Assembly (NCBI GenBank): GCA_050699875.1
Contig: JBOHFX010000146.1
Location: 1-64,000 of the forward strand
Length of the DNA: 64,000 bases
Direction: 5' to 3'
From: GCA-003244245 sp050699875
Lineage (GTDB): Bacteria; Actinomycetota; Actinomycetes; Mycobacteriales; Pseudonocardiaceae
Part shown: one piece after another, positions 8,012 through 16,520 of the stretch
Layout: each line of letters starts with the position of its first letter
Numbering within the stretch: the stretch's first letter is position 1
Program-made: the position numbers and the translations under genes
The notes under the pieces: generated by a model
The model's input: the letters and a program-made list of their open reading frames with translations, nothing else
Database searches by the model: none
What the model was told of the DNA's origin: nothing

Positions 8012-10801
8012 ATGGTGAACTTCCACTTCAGTATCTTTAACCAGGAAATCGAGACTAACGCTGGTGAGCCCGGCCTCGTGGGGGCGGCCGTTGAGATAAT
8101 CCGCGCTACGGGGCAGTCAGATCGTTGGAGCCTGACCACCGACGGTTTCTGGTGTAGCGTCACTCCGTCGAAGCGGGTCCGACCGGGACAGCTCCGGCGT
8201 GGACAGGGATGGAAACTCCACCTGTCCGCGACGCCGGCATCGGCTGGCAAGGTGCTTGCTCAGTCCCTTCCGGTATTGCTCGACGGTGGCTGTCCCTTCA
8301 AGTTCGCCAGGACGCTGCACCACGTTGCCCAGCTGAATGATCGGCACACCCCCAGGGGACATTCCGGGAAATTCATCACCGTCTATCCGAACAATGACGA
8401 GGAAGCCGTACGGCTTGCTGAAGAGCTGCACCAGGTGACAGCAGGCCTAGCCGGTCCCCGCATCCTCTCGGATCGTCCCTATGCACCGGACAGCCTCGTG
8501 CACTACCGCTACGGTGCATTCGTTGAGGAGCGGATGATCTCGAACGACGGGCTGTACGCATGGGTGATCTTCGACCCGGATGGTAATCCCGTGGAGGACC
8601 GGCGCGTCGGGCAGTACTTGCCCCCGGCGTGGGCTCGATGTCCGTTCCCTGAGGCTGAGAGCTTCGCCGTCTCGAACCCGAACGGTAGCGCAGGTGTGCT
8701 GGTCGCGGACCGCTTCTTGGTGCGCGAGGCGATCCGCCATGTCAACAAGGGCAGCGTCTATCGAGCAGTCGATACTCTCACCGGCGCCGATGCGGTTATC
8801 AAGGAGGCACGTCCCCACGTAGCGACAGACAGCACGGGAAAAGATGTGCGGGATCTGCTACGAGCCGAAGCCCGAGCACTGGAGAGAATCGGTCCGCTGG
8901 GCGCAGCGCCTCAGATGTTCATGCTGTTCGAACACAGCCGGCACCTTTTCCTTGCTGAAGAGCTCGTGCCGGGGACGTCCCTCCGGGAGTGGGTGCTGGA
9001 CCGGATCCGCGACAATGGATGGCGTCGCCATGTTCCAGATGCCCTGCGGATAGCTGAGCGCCTGGCAGAGCTCATGAGCGTGGCTCACCGCGCCGGTCTC
9101 ATCCTCCGAGACTTCACCCCCAACAACATCATGGTGCGCCCCGACGGGCAGCTCCAGCTCATAGATCTGGAGCTGGCTGTGGTGTCCGGGCAGCAAGAAG
9201 AAGAGGTGACGGGCGCAGGCACGCTTGGTTACGCGGCGCCGGAACAAATGGAGGGCGCCCGCGCGGCTGTCGAGGCGGATTACTTCAGCCTCGGCGCCAC
9301 CATCTGTTTCGTTGTCACCGGCAGTACCCCTCATCTCATGGCCGACGTGCCGAAAAGCCGGTCCTTGCGGGAGCGTTTGGCAGAATGGCTGGCGGTGCGG
9401 GACACGCCCGACTCTCCCGTGGGCATCCGCACACTGATCCTCGGCTTGATGGACGATGATCCCGGAAATCGCTGGACCACAGTCGAAGCCCGGGAAGCCC
9501 TCGCGGCGGCCCGAAAGCCGCCGAGGCGGCGGCGAACCCGTTCTGGGCCAGGGCATGGCCTTGAGGCCGGCTACGGTCGGTTAGACGACGAGGCATGGCG
9601 GCAGGCTGTCGATGGGAGTGTGGGCTACCTCCTCGCCTCGATGAGACCCGCCGACCACGAGCGGCTGTGGCCCGTGTCCTGTGCCCACGGGGCGTCTGAT
9701 CCGTGCGCTGTCCAGCTCGGCGCTGCCGGCGTCCTCGGTGTCCTCACCGGCTGCTTTGAACTCACTGGCGACCAACGCCTGCCGGAGGCCGTCAGCACCG
9801 CAGGCCAGTGGATCACGCGACGGCTGAAAGCGGATGCCAACCGCCCCCCAGGGCTCTACTTCGGTGAAGCCGGGATCGCCTGGGCACTTTATGAAGCTGG
9901 GCTGGCAATCGGCGACGACCGGTTGGCGGAGCAGGGCCTCGGGTTGGCCGGCACGCTTCCGGTGTCCTCACCGAACCCCGACGTCACTCATGGCACCGCT
10001 GGGATAGGGCTTACGTTGCTTCATTTCTGGCTCCGCACGGGTAACCAGGAATTCGTCCAACGCGCCGGCGCATCGGCCGACACGCTCGTCACGTCGGCCA
10101 CTGCCGAACCGGGCGATCTCATCTGGGGAACGCCGGCGGCATTCGATTCCCGGCTCGCCGGCGGCCGCTATTACGGATTTGCTCACGGCACCGCTGGGGT
10201 GGGCTATTTCCTGCTCGCCACCGCCCTGGCCACTGGCCGATCCGACTGCTTGGCGCTCGCCCATCAGGCCGGCGAGACCCTCCTCGACAGTGCCGTTGTT
10301 GTCGACGGCGTAGCGCTGTGGGGTGCCGGCCCGGGTGACGACCCAACCGCCCCTTACTGGTGTCACGGATCCTCGGGCATCGGAACCTTCCTCATCCGGC
10401 TGCACCGCGCCACCGGGGACGATCGGTTCGCAAAACTGGCTGACATGTCGGCCCGAGCGGTGCTGGAGAATTCGTGGCGGGGCGTCCTCGGGCAATGCCA
10501 CGGGTTGGCGGGCAACGGCGATTTCCTCCTCGACATGGCAGGCAGCGTTGCCAACGGGGTCGGCGGGCGGTCGTATGAGGCGACCGCCTATCAACTGGCG
10601 GCCCATCAACTGGCGCGGGTCACCTTCGCCAGTCGGGCTCGCCGCGAGGGCGCAGTCGTGTTCCCTGACGAGCGCGGAGACCTCTCACCGGCGTGGGCGG
10701 ACGGCGTCAGCGGAATCCTGGCGTTCCTGCTGCGGCTGCGGTACCGCTGCGCCCGCCGGTGGATGGTGGATTCGATCCTGGAACGGCACCGGCAACCATG
10801 A
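8012..10801 (+). CDS. lanL: Class IV lanthipeptide synthetase LanL (lyase-kinase-cyclase)
   Basis: The 929-residue enzyme has three domains. The N-terminal phospho-Ser/Thr lyase (about 1-215) shows GWKLHLSA (K68, H70), CPFKFA (K97) and GKFITVYP (K120). The Ser/Thr kinase (about 225-510) has the ATP lysine K264 in AVIKEARP, catalytic D367 in LRDFTPNN and D385 in IDLELA in place of DFG. The C-terminal LanC-like cyclase (about 525-929) contains HGTAGIG, HGTAGVG, WCHG and CHG. All three zinc ligands are present (C784, C829, H830), which separates it from class III LanKC enzymes that lack them. It should phosphorylate, eliminate and cyclise the Ser/Thr/Cys residues of the peptide encoded at 12692. 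GGAGG lies 11 bases before the ATG. The stop overlaps the next start. Confidence 0.93.
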   Translation: MVNFHFSIFNQEIETNAGEPGLVGAAVEIIRATGQSDRWSLTTDGFWCSVTPSKRVRPGQLRRGQGWKLHLSATPASAGKVLAQSLPVLLDGGCPFKFARTLHHVAQLNDRHTPRGHSGKFITVYPNNDEEAVRLAEELHQVTAGLAGPRILSDRPYAPDSLVHYRYGAFVEERMISNDGLYAWVIFDPDGNPVEDRRVGQYLPPAWARCPFPEAESFAVSNPNGSAGVLVADRFLVREAIRHVNKGSVYRAVDTLTGADAVIKEARPHVATDSTGKDVRDLLRAEARALERIGPLGAAPQMFMLFEHSRHLFLAEELVPGTSLREWVLDRIRDNGWRRHVPDALRIAERLAELMSVAHRAGLILRDFTPNNIMVRPDGQLQLIDLELAVVSGQQEEEVTGAGTLGYAAPEQMEGARAAVEADYFSLGATICFVVTGSTPHLMADVPKSRSLRERLAEWLAVRDTPDSPVGIRTLILGLMDDDPGNRWTTVEAREALAAARKPPRRRRTRSGPGHGLEAGYGRLDDEAWRQAVDGSVGYLLASMRPADHERLWPVSCAHGASDPCAVQLGAAGVLGVLTGCFELTGDQRLPEAVSTAGQWITRRLKADANRPPGLYFGEAGIAWALYEAGLAIGDDRLAEQGLGLAGTLPVSSPNPDVTHGTAGIGLTLLHFWLRTGNQEFVQRAGASADTLVTSATAEPGDLIWGTPAAFDSRLAGGRYYGFAHGTAGVGYFLLATALATGRSDCLALAHQAGETLLDSAVVVDGVALWGAGPGDDPTAPYWCHGSSGIGTFLIRLHRATGDDRFAKLADMSARAVLENSWRGVLGQCHGLAGNGDFLLDMAGSVANGVGGRSYEATAYQLAAHQLARVTFASRARREGAVVFPDERGDLSPAWADGVSGILAFLLRLRYRCARRWMVDSILERHRQP

Positions 10802-12687
10802 TCACCGCCACCCGAAACGTCGGGCTGACCGTCCCCGATCGCCTCAACGTCGTATTCTCCGACAACGGCCGGTATGCGACGAGCCTACGGACCAGTGCCG
10901 AGCACGTGGTCCTGGAACGCTGGACGCTGGACGCCGACGAGCTCAGGTGCCAGACGATCCCAGACGTCCCCGTCGACCGGGCAACTCACGCGTTGCCTCT
11001 CGACGATGGCCGGATGCTGCTGTTCCAGCGAAGCAAGACACCGGCATCTGATCAGCACGAGTTCGCGGTCCTGGACATCGAGACGAGCAGCTTCTCGCTA
11101 TCCAAACTCGGCGAGGTCACTGCGCCCTTGGGGGGCTACCTGCTGCCGAGCCCGAACTCCGACCAGCTCGGATTCGCCATCACGCTCGGCGTTGGACAGT
11201 CGACGATCTGGCGGCTGCCGGCTCCACCACGCCGCAGGGAGCAGCTCATGCGGTTACCAGGCTCGCTGACCGGCGGCGTGTGGCTCGATGGTGCAGCAGG
11301 CGTGTTAGGGGTGAACCACACCAACGAAAACTCGAGCTCCAGCGGTATCGCGGTCTTTCTCTCGCAAGGATCGTGGAAGCGGATCTGGTCGATGGCCGAC
11401 TCGAGCAATGATCAGATCCTGCTCTACAGCCCCCGATCCAAGCTGGTGATCGTCTCCAGCAACGCATCCGGGCAGCAACGGCTCGGCTGGGCGTTGCGCG
11501 GCGAGCCGACCGTGCATTTTCGTGAGGCCTTGCACCGAAGAGGCTATCCGCGGGCAGCGCTGACCCTCGATGATCGCGGCGAAAAGCTGCTGATACACGA
11601 GGTCACCGGGGCCACCTCACAACTGCTCGTCTACACCCCGGCCGACGACCGTCTGGAGGCTCTCGCCGGCCCGCCAGGCCGGATGTCACCTCCCGCCTCG
11701 TGGACGGGGGATTTCGTCCGGTTTCGTTTTTCGACCCCTTGCCATACTCCCGCACTGGCCACTGTCCGGCTCGGACGCCGACCCCGATGGTCATTGAGTC
11801 GCGGGCACGACCTTGGCATCCACTACGGTGGGCCGCATCCCCAGCTGATCGAGCTCGACGGTCCAGCAGGACCCGTCGAAACGATCGTCTACGGCGGCCC
11901 CGATTGGCGCCGGCGCGAACGCCTCGTGATCGCGCTGCATGGCGGACCGCTGTCCTCATGGCGGTTTCAGTTAGAGCCACTGTTCGACTGCTTGTCAGCG
12001 CACGGCGCAGCGGTGGTGGCGCCGAACTACCGCGGCAGCACAGGCTACGGCGACGAGCATCTGCACGCCGTGATCGGCAAGTGGGGCGGACCCGATCTCG
12101 ATGACGTGCTGCACCTGGGGCGGAACCTGGCCACGGACAGGGCACCTCGTCGGCTTCCCGGCCCGGTCGTGCTGGGCTTGAGTTACGGGGCCTTTCTGGC
12201 ACTGCTCGCGGCGAGCCACGAGCCACAGCTGTGGTCGGCGTGCGCCGCCGTCGCCCCGTTCCTGTCCGCGGCACGCTTCCATGACAGCGCCAACACCGCG
12301 GTGCGACGGCGAATCGAACAGTTGGGCGGACTGCGCCGCATCGAGGATGCCATCGGACCTCGAGATGTGTTGCGAAGCTGTGCCTCCCTTTCAGCGCCGC
12401 TGCTGCTCTTGCATGGCGCCAAGGACGAAACGATACCCGTGACGCAATCGAGGACGCTGAAACGGCGTCTCCTCGAACTGGGCAAAATCGAGGGCATCGA
12501 CTTCGAGTACGCCGAGGTCGACAACGACCACGCGGGTCTGGTCTCTGGTTCGTGCAGGGAACTGAACCAGCGTTTGGCTCGCTTCTGCCTCTCGCCGCCG
12601 CGGCCCCCACGGCCGATGCCGAGAAAAGCCTCTTCCCACTGTGATGGGAAGCGGAATGAGTCAACACTCACAACAACAAGGAGATGA
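10798..12687 (+). CDS. S9-family serine peptidase (prolyl oligopeptidase type), candidate leader protease
   Basis: The 629-residue protein has a beta-propeller-like N-terminal half (about 1-340) and a C-terminal alpha/beta hydrolase half. The catalytic triad is visible: S462 in GLSYGAFLAL, D543 in HGAKDETIP and H578 in DNDHAGL. HGGPLSSW and NYRGSTGYG are typical S9 features. There is no signal peptide, so it should act in the cytoplasm. Its ATG overlaps the lanL stop (ATGA) and its stop lies within a few bases of the precursor ribosome site, so it is translationally coupled with lanL. A prolyl oligopeptidase removes the leader in class III flavipeptin (known from the literature). By analogy this enzyme may cleave the precursor leader after Pro14 or Pro18. 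That role is inferred. Confidence 0.87.
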   Translation: MITATRNVGLTVPDRLNVVFSDNGRYATSLRTSAEHVVLERWTLDADELRCQTIPDVPVDRATHALPLDDGRMLLFQRSKTPASDQHEFAVLDIETSSFSLSKLGEVTAPLGGYLLPSPNSDQLGFAITLGVGQSTIWRLPAPPRRREQLMRLPGSLTGGVWLDGAAGVLGVNHTNENSSSSGIAVFLSQGSWKRIWSMADSSNDQILLYSPRSKLVIVSSNASGQQRLGWALRGEPTVHFREALHRRGYPRAALTLDDRGEKLLIHEVTGATSQLLVYTPADDRLEALAGPPGRMSPPASWTGDFVRFRFSTPCHTPALATVRLGRRPRWSLSRGHDLGIHYGGPHPQLIELDGPAGPVETIVYGGPDWRRRERLVIALHGGPLSSWRFQLEPLFDCLSAHGAAVVAPNYRGSTGYGDEHLHAVIGKWGGPDLDDVLHLGRNLATDRAPRRLPGPVVLGLSYGAFLALLAASHEPQLWSACAAVAPFLSAARFHDSANTAVRRRIEQLGGLRRIEDAIGPRDVLRSCASLSAPLLLLHGAKDETIPVTQSRTLKRRLLELGKIEGIDFEYAEVDNDHAGLVSGSCRELNQRLARFCLSPPRPPRPMPRKASSHCDGKRNESTLTTTRR

Positions 12688-12691
12688 CAGC

Positions 12692-12853
12692 ATGAACAGT
12701 TACGACCTGGTGAGCTCACTGCAGGCGCTGCCCGAGACCGCCCCCATCGAGATCGACGGCATCCAGTTCGGCAACACCTGCCAGCAGAAGTGTGTCGCGC
12801 TCAGCGTCAACGTGATTCAGACCGTCTGCGCCATCGCGGCCACCTGCAAGTAG
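12692..12853 (+). CDS. lanA: Class IV lanthipeptide precursor peptide
   Basis: This 53-residue peptide has a strong ribosome site (AAGGAG, 8 bases before the ATG). The leader (about 1-27) is acidic and amphipathic and includes LVSSLQALPETAP and EIDGIQF. The core begins near GNTCQQKC and holds four cysteines (C30, C34, C46, C52) and Ser/Thr at T29, S38, T44 and T51, enough for several (methyl)lanthionine rings. The C-terminal VIQTVCAIAATCK resembles, from memory, the venezuelin/streptocollin type of class IV core. It lies directly after the synthetase and peptidase genes and before a strong hairpin. The leader contains Pro14 and Pro18, matching a prolyl oligopeptidase neighbour. Ring pattern and cleavage site cannot be read from sequence. 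Confidence 0.92.
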   Translation: MNSYDLVSSLQALPETAPIEIDGIQFGNTCQQKCVALSVNVIQTVCAIAATCK

Positions 12854-12881
12854 CAACATCGGAGTAGTCAGCCCAGGACAA

Positions 12882-12920
12882 CTGGGTACGGAGGCGGTCC
12901 GCGGCCGCCTCCGTACCCAG
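12882..12920 (+). terminator. 16-bp perfect hairpin after the precursor gene
   Basis: Arms at 12882-12897 and 12905-12920 are perfectly complementary over 16 bp with a 7-base loop. There is no T-tract. It lies 29 bases after the precursor stop and before the ABC genes. A partial terminator or 3'-stabilising stem here would give a short abundant precursor message and less transporter transcript, a common design in lantibiotic operons. Confidence 0.75.
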
Positions 12921-12957
12921 CCGTCGGCGAAAGCCTAGCCAAAGAGCGAGACTCGAT

Positions 12958-14742
12958 ATGACCCCCGCTGACTCCGGCGGCAGGCTGATAAGAACGCTGA
13001 CCCGGATCGCTGGACCACACGCGTCCGCCGAAACCCTGCGGTCCTCGGGTAGCCGGCTGCTCAAGCGCAGTATACGCCAGGCCCCGGGCCTGGCAGCTGC
13101 GTTGGTCGTGGTCACCCTCGCTGGAGTCGCCACCACGGTTGCGATACCGAGCGCACTGGCCGCCGCCATCGATGCAGCCACCCAAGGCGGCGAATTGCTA
13201 CCTGCGCTGCGGTGGCTGGCGGTGCTCATGGGCGCCGCCACCGCGGTTGACGCCCTGGACGGCCTGATCAGTGCCTACTACGGCAGTGCTTTGACCGCCA
13301 CGTTCCGGCACCGGCTCATCGCACGTGCGTTGGCACTCGGAGTCCCCGGCCAGCGACGGTTTCCGGCTGGTGACCTGCTGTCCCGGTTGACCGTCAACGC
13401 CGGGACTCCGGCCACGTTCCTGCCGCTGCTGCTGGCGGCGGGATCGACCCTGCTGGTCGGCATCGGCGCCGTCGCGGGCCTGGCGCTGATCGACTGGCGC
13501 CTGGCCGTCACCCTTCTGGTGGGGGTGCCACCGGCGATGGCCTTGGTCCGGGTGTTCATCACCAGAGCAAGTCACCCGTTGATCAGCTACCAGGAACTGC
13601 TAGCAGCGATCATCACCCGGCTGCTCGACGCCCTGCGGGGCGGTCGCACCATCCGGGCCAGCGGCACCTCCCAGCTGGAGATCAACCGCATCCTGCAACC
13701 GCTACCTGAGCTGCACGAGGCCGGGCGAAGAGTGTGGATGGCACAGGGCCAGGCCAGTTGGCGGCTGGGACTGCTCGTACCGATGCTCGAGGTGTTGGTG
13801 CTGTCAGTGGGGGGTCTCGCGCTCGCCGCCGGCGATATCACCGCCGGTCAGCTGCTGGCGGCCGCTTCCTATGTCGCCATGGCCATGGGCTCGGTCGGCC
13901 TGCTGGACGCGCTGGTCTCCCTGCTGGACACCCAGGTGGGAGCCGGCCGGGTGAGTGAGGTCTTGGAGGCGCGACCCGCGGTGGCACCACCATGCGTGGC
14001 GCTGCCGGCTCCCCACGGACCCGGACAGCTCGAGCTGTGCAAGGTCACCGTGCGGATGGGCCGGCGGACGATCCTCGACCAGCTGGATCTCTCGGTGCCG
14101 GCGGGCACCAGTGTGGCCGTCGTGGGACGATCGGGCACCGGGAAAAGCGTGCTGGTGTCCCTGGTCGGGCGGCTGCTGGACCCAGATGAGGGCGAGGTGC
14201 TGCTCGACGGGACTCCCGTGGCCCTGGTGGAGCTGCCTGCGCTGCGCCGTGCCGTGACGTATGCCTTCGAGCGCCCAGCCTTGCTCGGCGCCACCGTGCA
14301 CGACATGCTCGCCTACGCCCGGCCGGGAGCATCACGAGCCGAGGTAACGGCGGCGGCAGCCGCAGCTCAGGCCGACCGGTTCATCCGGCTGCTACCCGAA
14401 GGCTATGACACCCCGCTGGTCCGGGCTCCGATGTCGGGCGGGGAGCTGCAGCGGCTCGGGCTGGCCCGGGCCATCCTGGTCGGGGCTCGGGTGATCGTCC
14501 TCGACGATGCCACGAGCAGTCTCGACACGGCCACCGAGGTGCAGGTAACCCACGCCCTCCAGAGCGTGCTGGCGGGACGGACCTCCTTGGTGGTGGCCCA
14601 CCGAGGTACCACCGCCGCCCGGGCCGACCTGGTTGCCTGGCTCGACGCCGGGCGCATCCGGACGTTGGCTCCACACCACGTGTTGTGGGCCGACCCCGCC
14701 TACCGGGCGGTGTTCGCCGCCGGCGGGACGGGCAGACCATGA
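12958..14742 (+). CDS. ABC exporter subunit 1 (TMD-NBD, degenerate catalytic site)
   Basis: This 594-residue half-transporter has a six-helix membrane domain (about 40-330) and an ATPase domain. The NBD shows Walker A GRSGTGKS (K396), a canonical signature MSGGE, and H-loop VVAHRG. Walker B reads VIVLDDATSSLD, so D517 replaces the catalytic glutamate. The Q-loop position has AFERP, with Glu instead of Gln. Together with the next subunit this makes a heterodimer with one weak ATP site. It probably exports the modified lanthipeptide; no peptidase C39 domain is present, which fits a separate protease. Its stop overlaps the next start by ATGA. Confidence 0.9.
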   Translation: MTPADSGGRLIRTLTRIAGPHASAETLRSSGSRLLKRSIRQAPGLAAALVVVTLAGVATTVAIPSALAAAIDAATQGGELLPALRWLAVLMGAATAVDALDGLISAYYGSALTATFRHRLIARALALGVPGQRRFPAGDLLSRLTVNAGTPATFLPLLLAAGSTLLVGIGAVAGLALIDWRLAVTLLVGVPPAMALVRVFITRASHPLISYQELLAAIITRLLDALRGGRTIRASGTSQLEINRILQPLPELHEAGRRVWMAQGQASWRLGLLVPMLEVLVLSVGGLALAAGDITAGQLLAAASYVAMAMGSVGLLDALVSLLDTQVGAGRVSEVLEARPAVAPPCVALPAPHGPGQLELCKVTVRMGRRTILDQLDLSVPAGTSVAVVGRSGTGKSVLVSLVGRLLDPDEGEVLLDGTPVALVELPALRRAVTYAFERPALLGATVHDMLAYARPGASRAEVTAAAAAAQADRFIRLLPEGYDTPLVRAPMSGGELQRLGLARAILVGARVIVLDDATSSLDTATEVQVTHALQSVLAGRTSLVVAHRGTTAARADLVAWLDAGRIRTLAPHHVLWADPAYRAVFAAGGTGRP

Positions 14743-16520
14743 GGTTCGCGGCCGGTGGACGATTGCTGCGCCGTCACCTGGGCCCCCAGCGTCAGGCGCT
14801 GCGCAGGCTGGCCGCCTGGTCGGCCGTTGAGGCGGTGCCCGCCTTCTTGTCCGGACTGCTCGTGGCCGGCGCCATCGACCGCGGCTTTCTCGTGGGACGC
14901 CCGTTGGTGGGGTTCAGCTACCTCGCGGTCTTGGCCCTGGTATGGGTGATCGGCGCCCTGGGAACCCGGCAGGCCTATCCGTGGCTTGCTGCAGCGGTCG
15001 AACCGTTGCGCGACTCGCTGGTCAGTACCGTCGTCAAGGCCGCGCTCGAGCGGGGGGTGCGAGGCGAGGAAGCCGGTGGATCGAGCGTTTCGCAGGCCAC
15101 CGTGCAGGTGGAAACGGTGCGAGAACTGCTGTCGAGCCTGCTTCGCAACATGCGTCAGATGCTCTCGGCGGGCGTCGCAGCCATCGTCGGGCTGGCTGTG
15201 CTCGCCCCGCTGCTCGCCCTCGTTGTCGCCTCGTTCGTGGCGCTGGCCTTGGCCGGTTTCGCCCTGGTCATCCGTTGTCTGGCGGCGCGTTATCAGGCGG
15301 TCGTGCTGTGCGGGGAGAACATCGGGGTGGTCGCTGCCCCAGTAGTCGAGGGCATGCGTGACGTTGTCGCGTATGGAGCGCAACCGCGCGCGGCGCGAGA
15401 CGTGGGCAAGGCCATCGATGCCGAGGCTCAAGCCTTACGGGCCTTCGCGAGGGCGTCTGTGTTACAGGTCCCCGTGGTGACGGTGGGCGCGCACCTGCCC
15501 GTATTCGCACTGCTGGCGTTGGCGCCGTGGCTACTGAGCCACCAGCACCTCACCGTCGGCCAGCTCATCGGGGGTGTCCTCTACCTGTTCAGCGGATTGC
15601 AGCCGGCAATCCAGGTTCTGGTGAACGCCGGGGGCACGATCCTCGTGAGCCTCGGAGTTGTCCTCGGCCGGCTGGCAGAGATCACCGCCGAGTCGCCCGT
15701 GCCGGCGGATAACTCACCAGGGTTGCTCCCCGCAGGGCACGCCCTCGACGTGGACGGCGTGACCTTCGCATACTCTCCACACGCCGAGCCCATCGTGCGG
15801 GATCTCACCCTGCACGTTGCCGAGGGCATGCACCTGGCGGTGGTGGGCCCGAGCGGAGTGGGGAAGTCCACTCTGGCCAATCTGTTCGCCAGGCTGGTCG
15901 CCCCACAACGCGGCCAGCTGAGGCTTGGGGGCCTGGTCCTCGAACAGATCGACGAGGGCTTCCTGCGGCGCACGGTGGCGCTCATCCCCCAGGAGGCCTA
16001 CGTGTTCGCCGGCACCCTGCGGGACAATCTTGTCTACCTGCAACCGCACGCGGCGCAGGACGAGATCGATCAGGCCGTGGCTGCCGTCGGGCTGGAGGAG
16101 ACGATCTCGCGCCTTGGCGGTTACGACACCGAGGTCGCGGCCGGTGGGGGAGCGCTGTCGCCCGGGGAACGTCAACTCATTGCGCTGGCCCGGATCTACC
16201 TGTCCCCGGCTCAGATCGTGGTCCTCGATGAGGCCACTTGTCACCTGGACCCGATCGCTGAGGCCAGGGCCGAGCAGGCATTCGCTGCGCGCCACGGCAC
16301 GCTCGTCGTCATCGCGCACCGGATCAGCTCGGCGATGCGCGCCGACCGCATTCTGCTCATGGATGGCGCCGACGCGGTCCTCGGCAGCCACCAGCGGCTG
16401 CTGGCCGGACACGCCCTCTACGCAGACCTCGTCGGGTACTGGGAAGGCAGCGTCTCTCACCCGGCCTCTCACCCGGCCTCTCAACCGGCCTTTCAACGCA
16501 CTGCCCGCAGCTCAACCTAG
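14739..16520 (+). CDS. ABC exporter subunit 2 (TMD-NBD, catalytic Walker B)
   Basis: The 593-residue partner has a six-helix membrane domain and an NBD with Walker A GPSGVGKST (K376), Q-loop LIPQEAY, Walker B IVVLDEATCHLD with catalytic E498, and H-loop VIAHRI. The signature reads LSPGE, not LSGGQ. In a heterodimer this poor signature faces the degenerate Walker B of subunit 1, while its own intact Walker B faces the good MSGGE of subunit 1. The changes therefore fall into one site, as in known asymmetric exporters. The C-terminal tail carries a short SHPA repeat. The gene ends tail-to-tail with the next gene, overlapping by 9 bases. Confidence 0.9.
   Translation: MRFAAGGRLLRRHLGPQRQALRRLAAWSAVEAVPAFLSGLLVAGAIDRGFLVGRPLVGFSYLAVLALVWVIGALGTRQAYPWLAAAVEPLRDSLVSTVVKAALERGVRGEEAGGSSVSQATVQVETVRELLSSLLRNMRQMLSAGVAAIVGLAVLAPLLALVVASFVALALAGFALVIRCLAARYQAVVLCGENIGVVAAPVVEGMRDVVAYGAQPRAARDVGKAIDAEAQALRAFARASVLQVPVVTVGAHLPVFALLALAPWLLSHQHLTVGQLIGGVLYLFSGLQPAIQVLVNAGGTILVSLGVVLGRLAEITAESPVPADNSPGLLPAGHALDVDGVTFAYSPHAEPIVRDLTLHVAEGMHLAVVGPSGVGKSTLANLFARLVAPQRGQLRLGGLVLEQIDEGFLRRTVALIPQEAYVFAGTLRDNLVYLQPHAAQDEIDQAVAAVGLEETISRLGGYDTEVAAGGGALSPGERQLIALARIYLSPAQIVVLDEATCHLDPIAEARAEQAFAARHGTLVVIAHRISSAMRADRILLMDGADAVLGSHQRLLAGHALYADLVGYWEGSVSHPASHPASQPAFQRTARSST
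16455..16499 (+). repeat. Short in-frame 12-bp tandem repeat
   Basis: Three copies of a 12-base unit (TCTCACCCGGCC and variants) plus a partial copy encode SHPA-SHPA-SQPA at the C-terminus of the second ABC subunit. It lies outside the conserved ATPase fold and is probably neutral slippage. Confidence 0.8.

Noticed and set aside
8012..10801. Class III LanKC instead of class IV LanL
   Set aside because: Class III cyclase domains lack the zinc ligands; here WCHG and CHG (C784, C829, H830) are intact.
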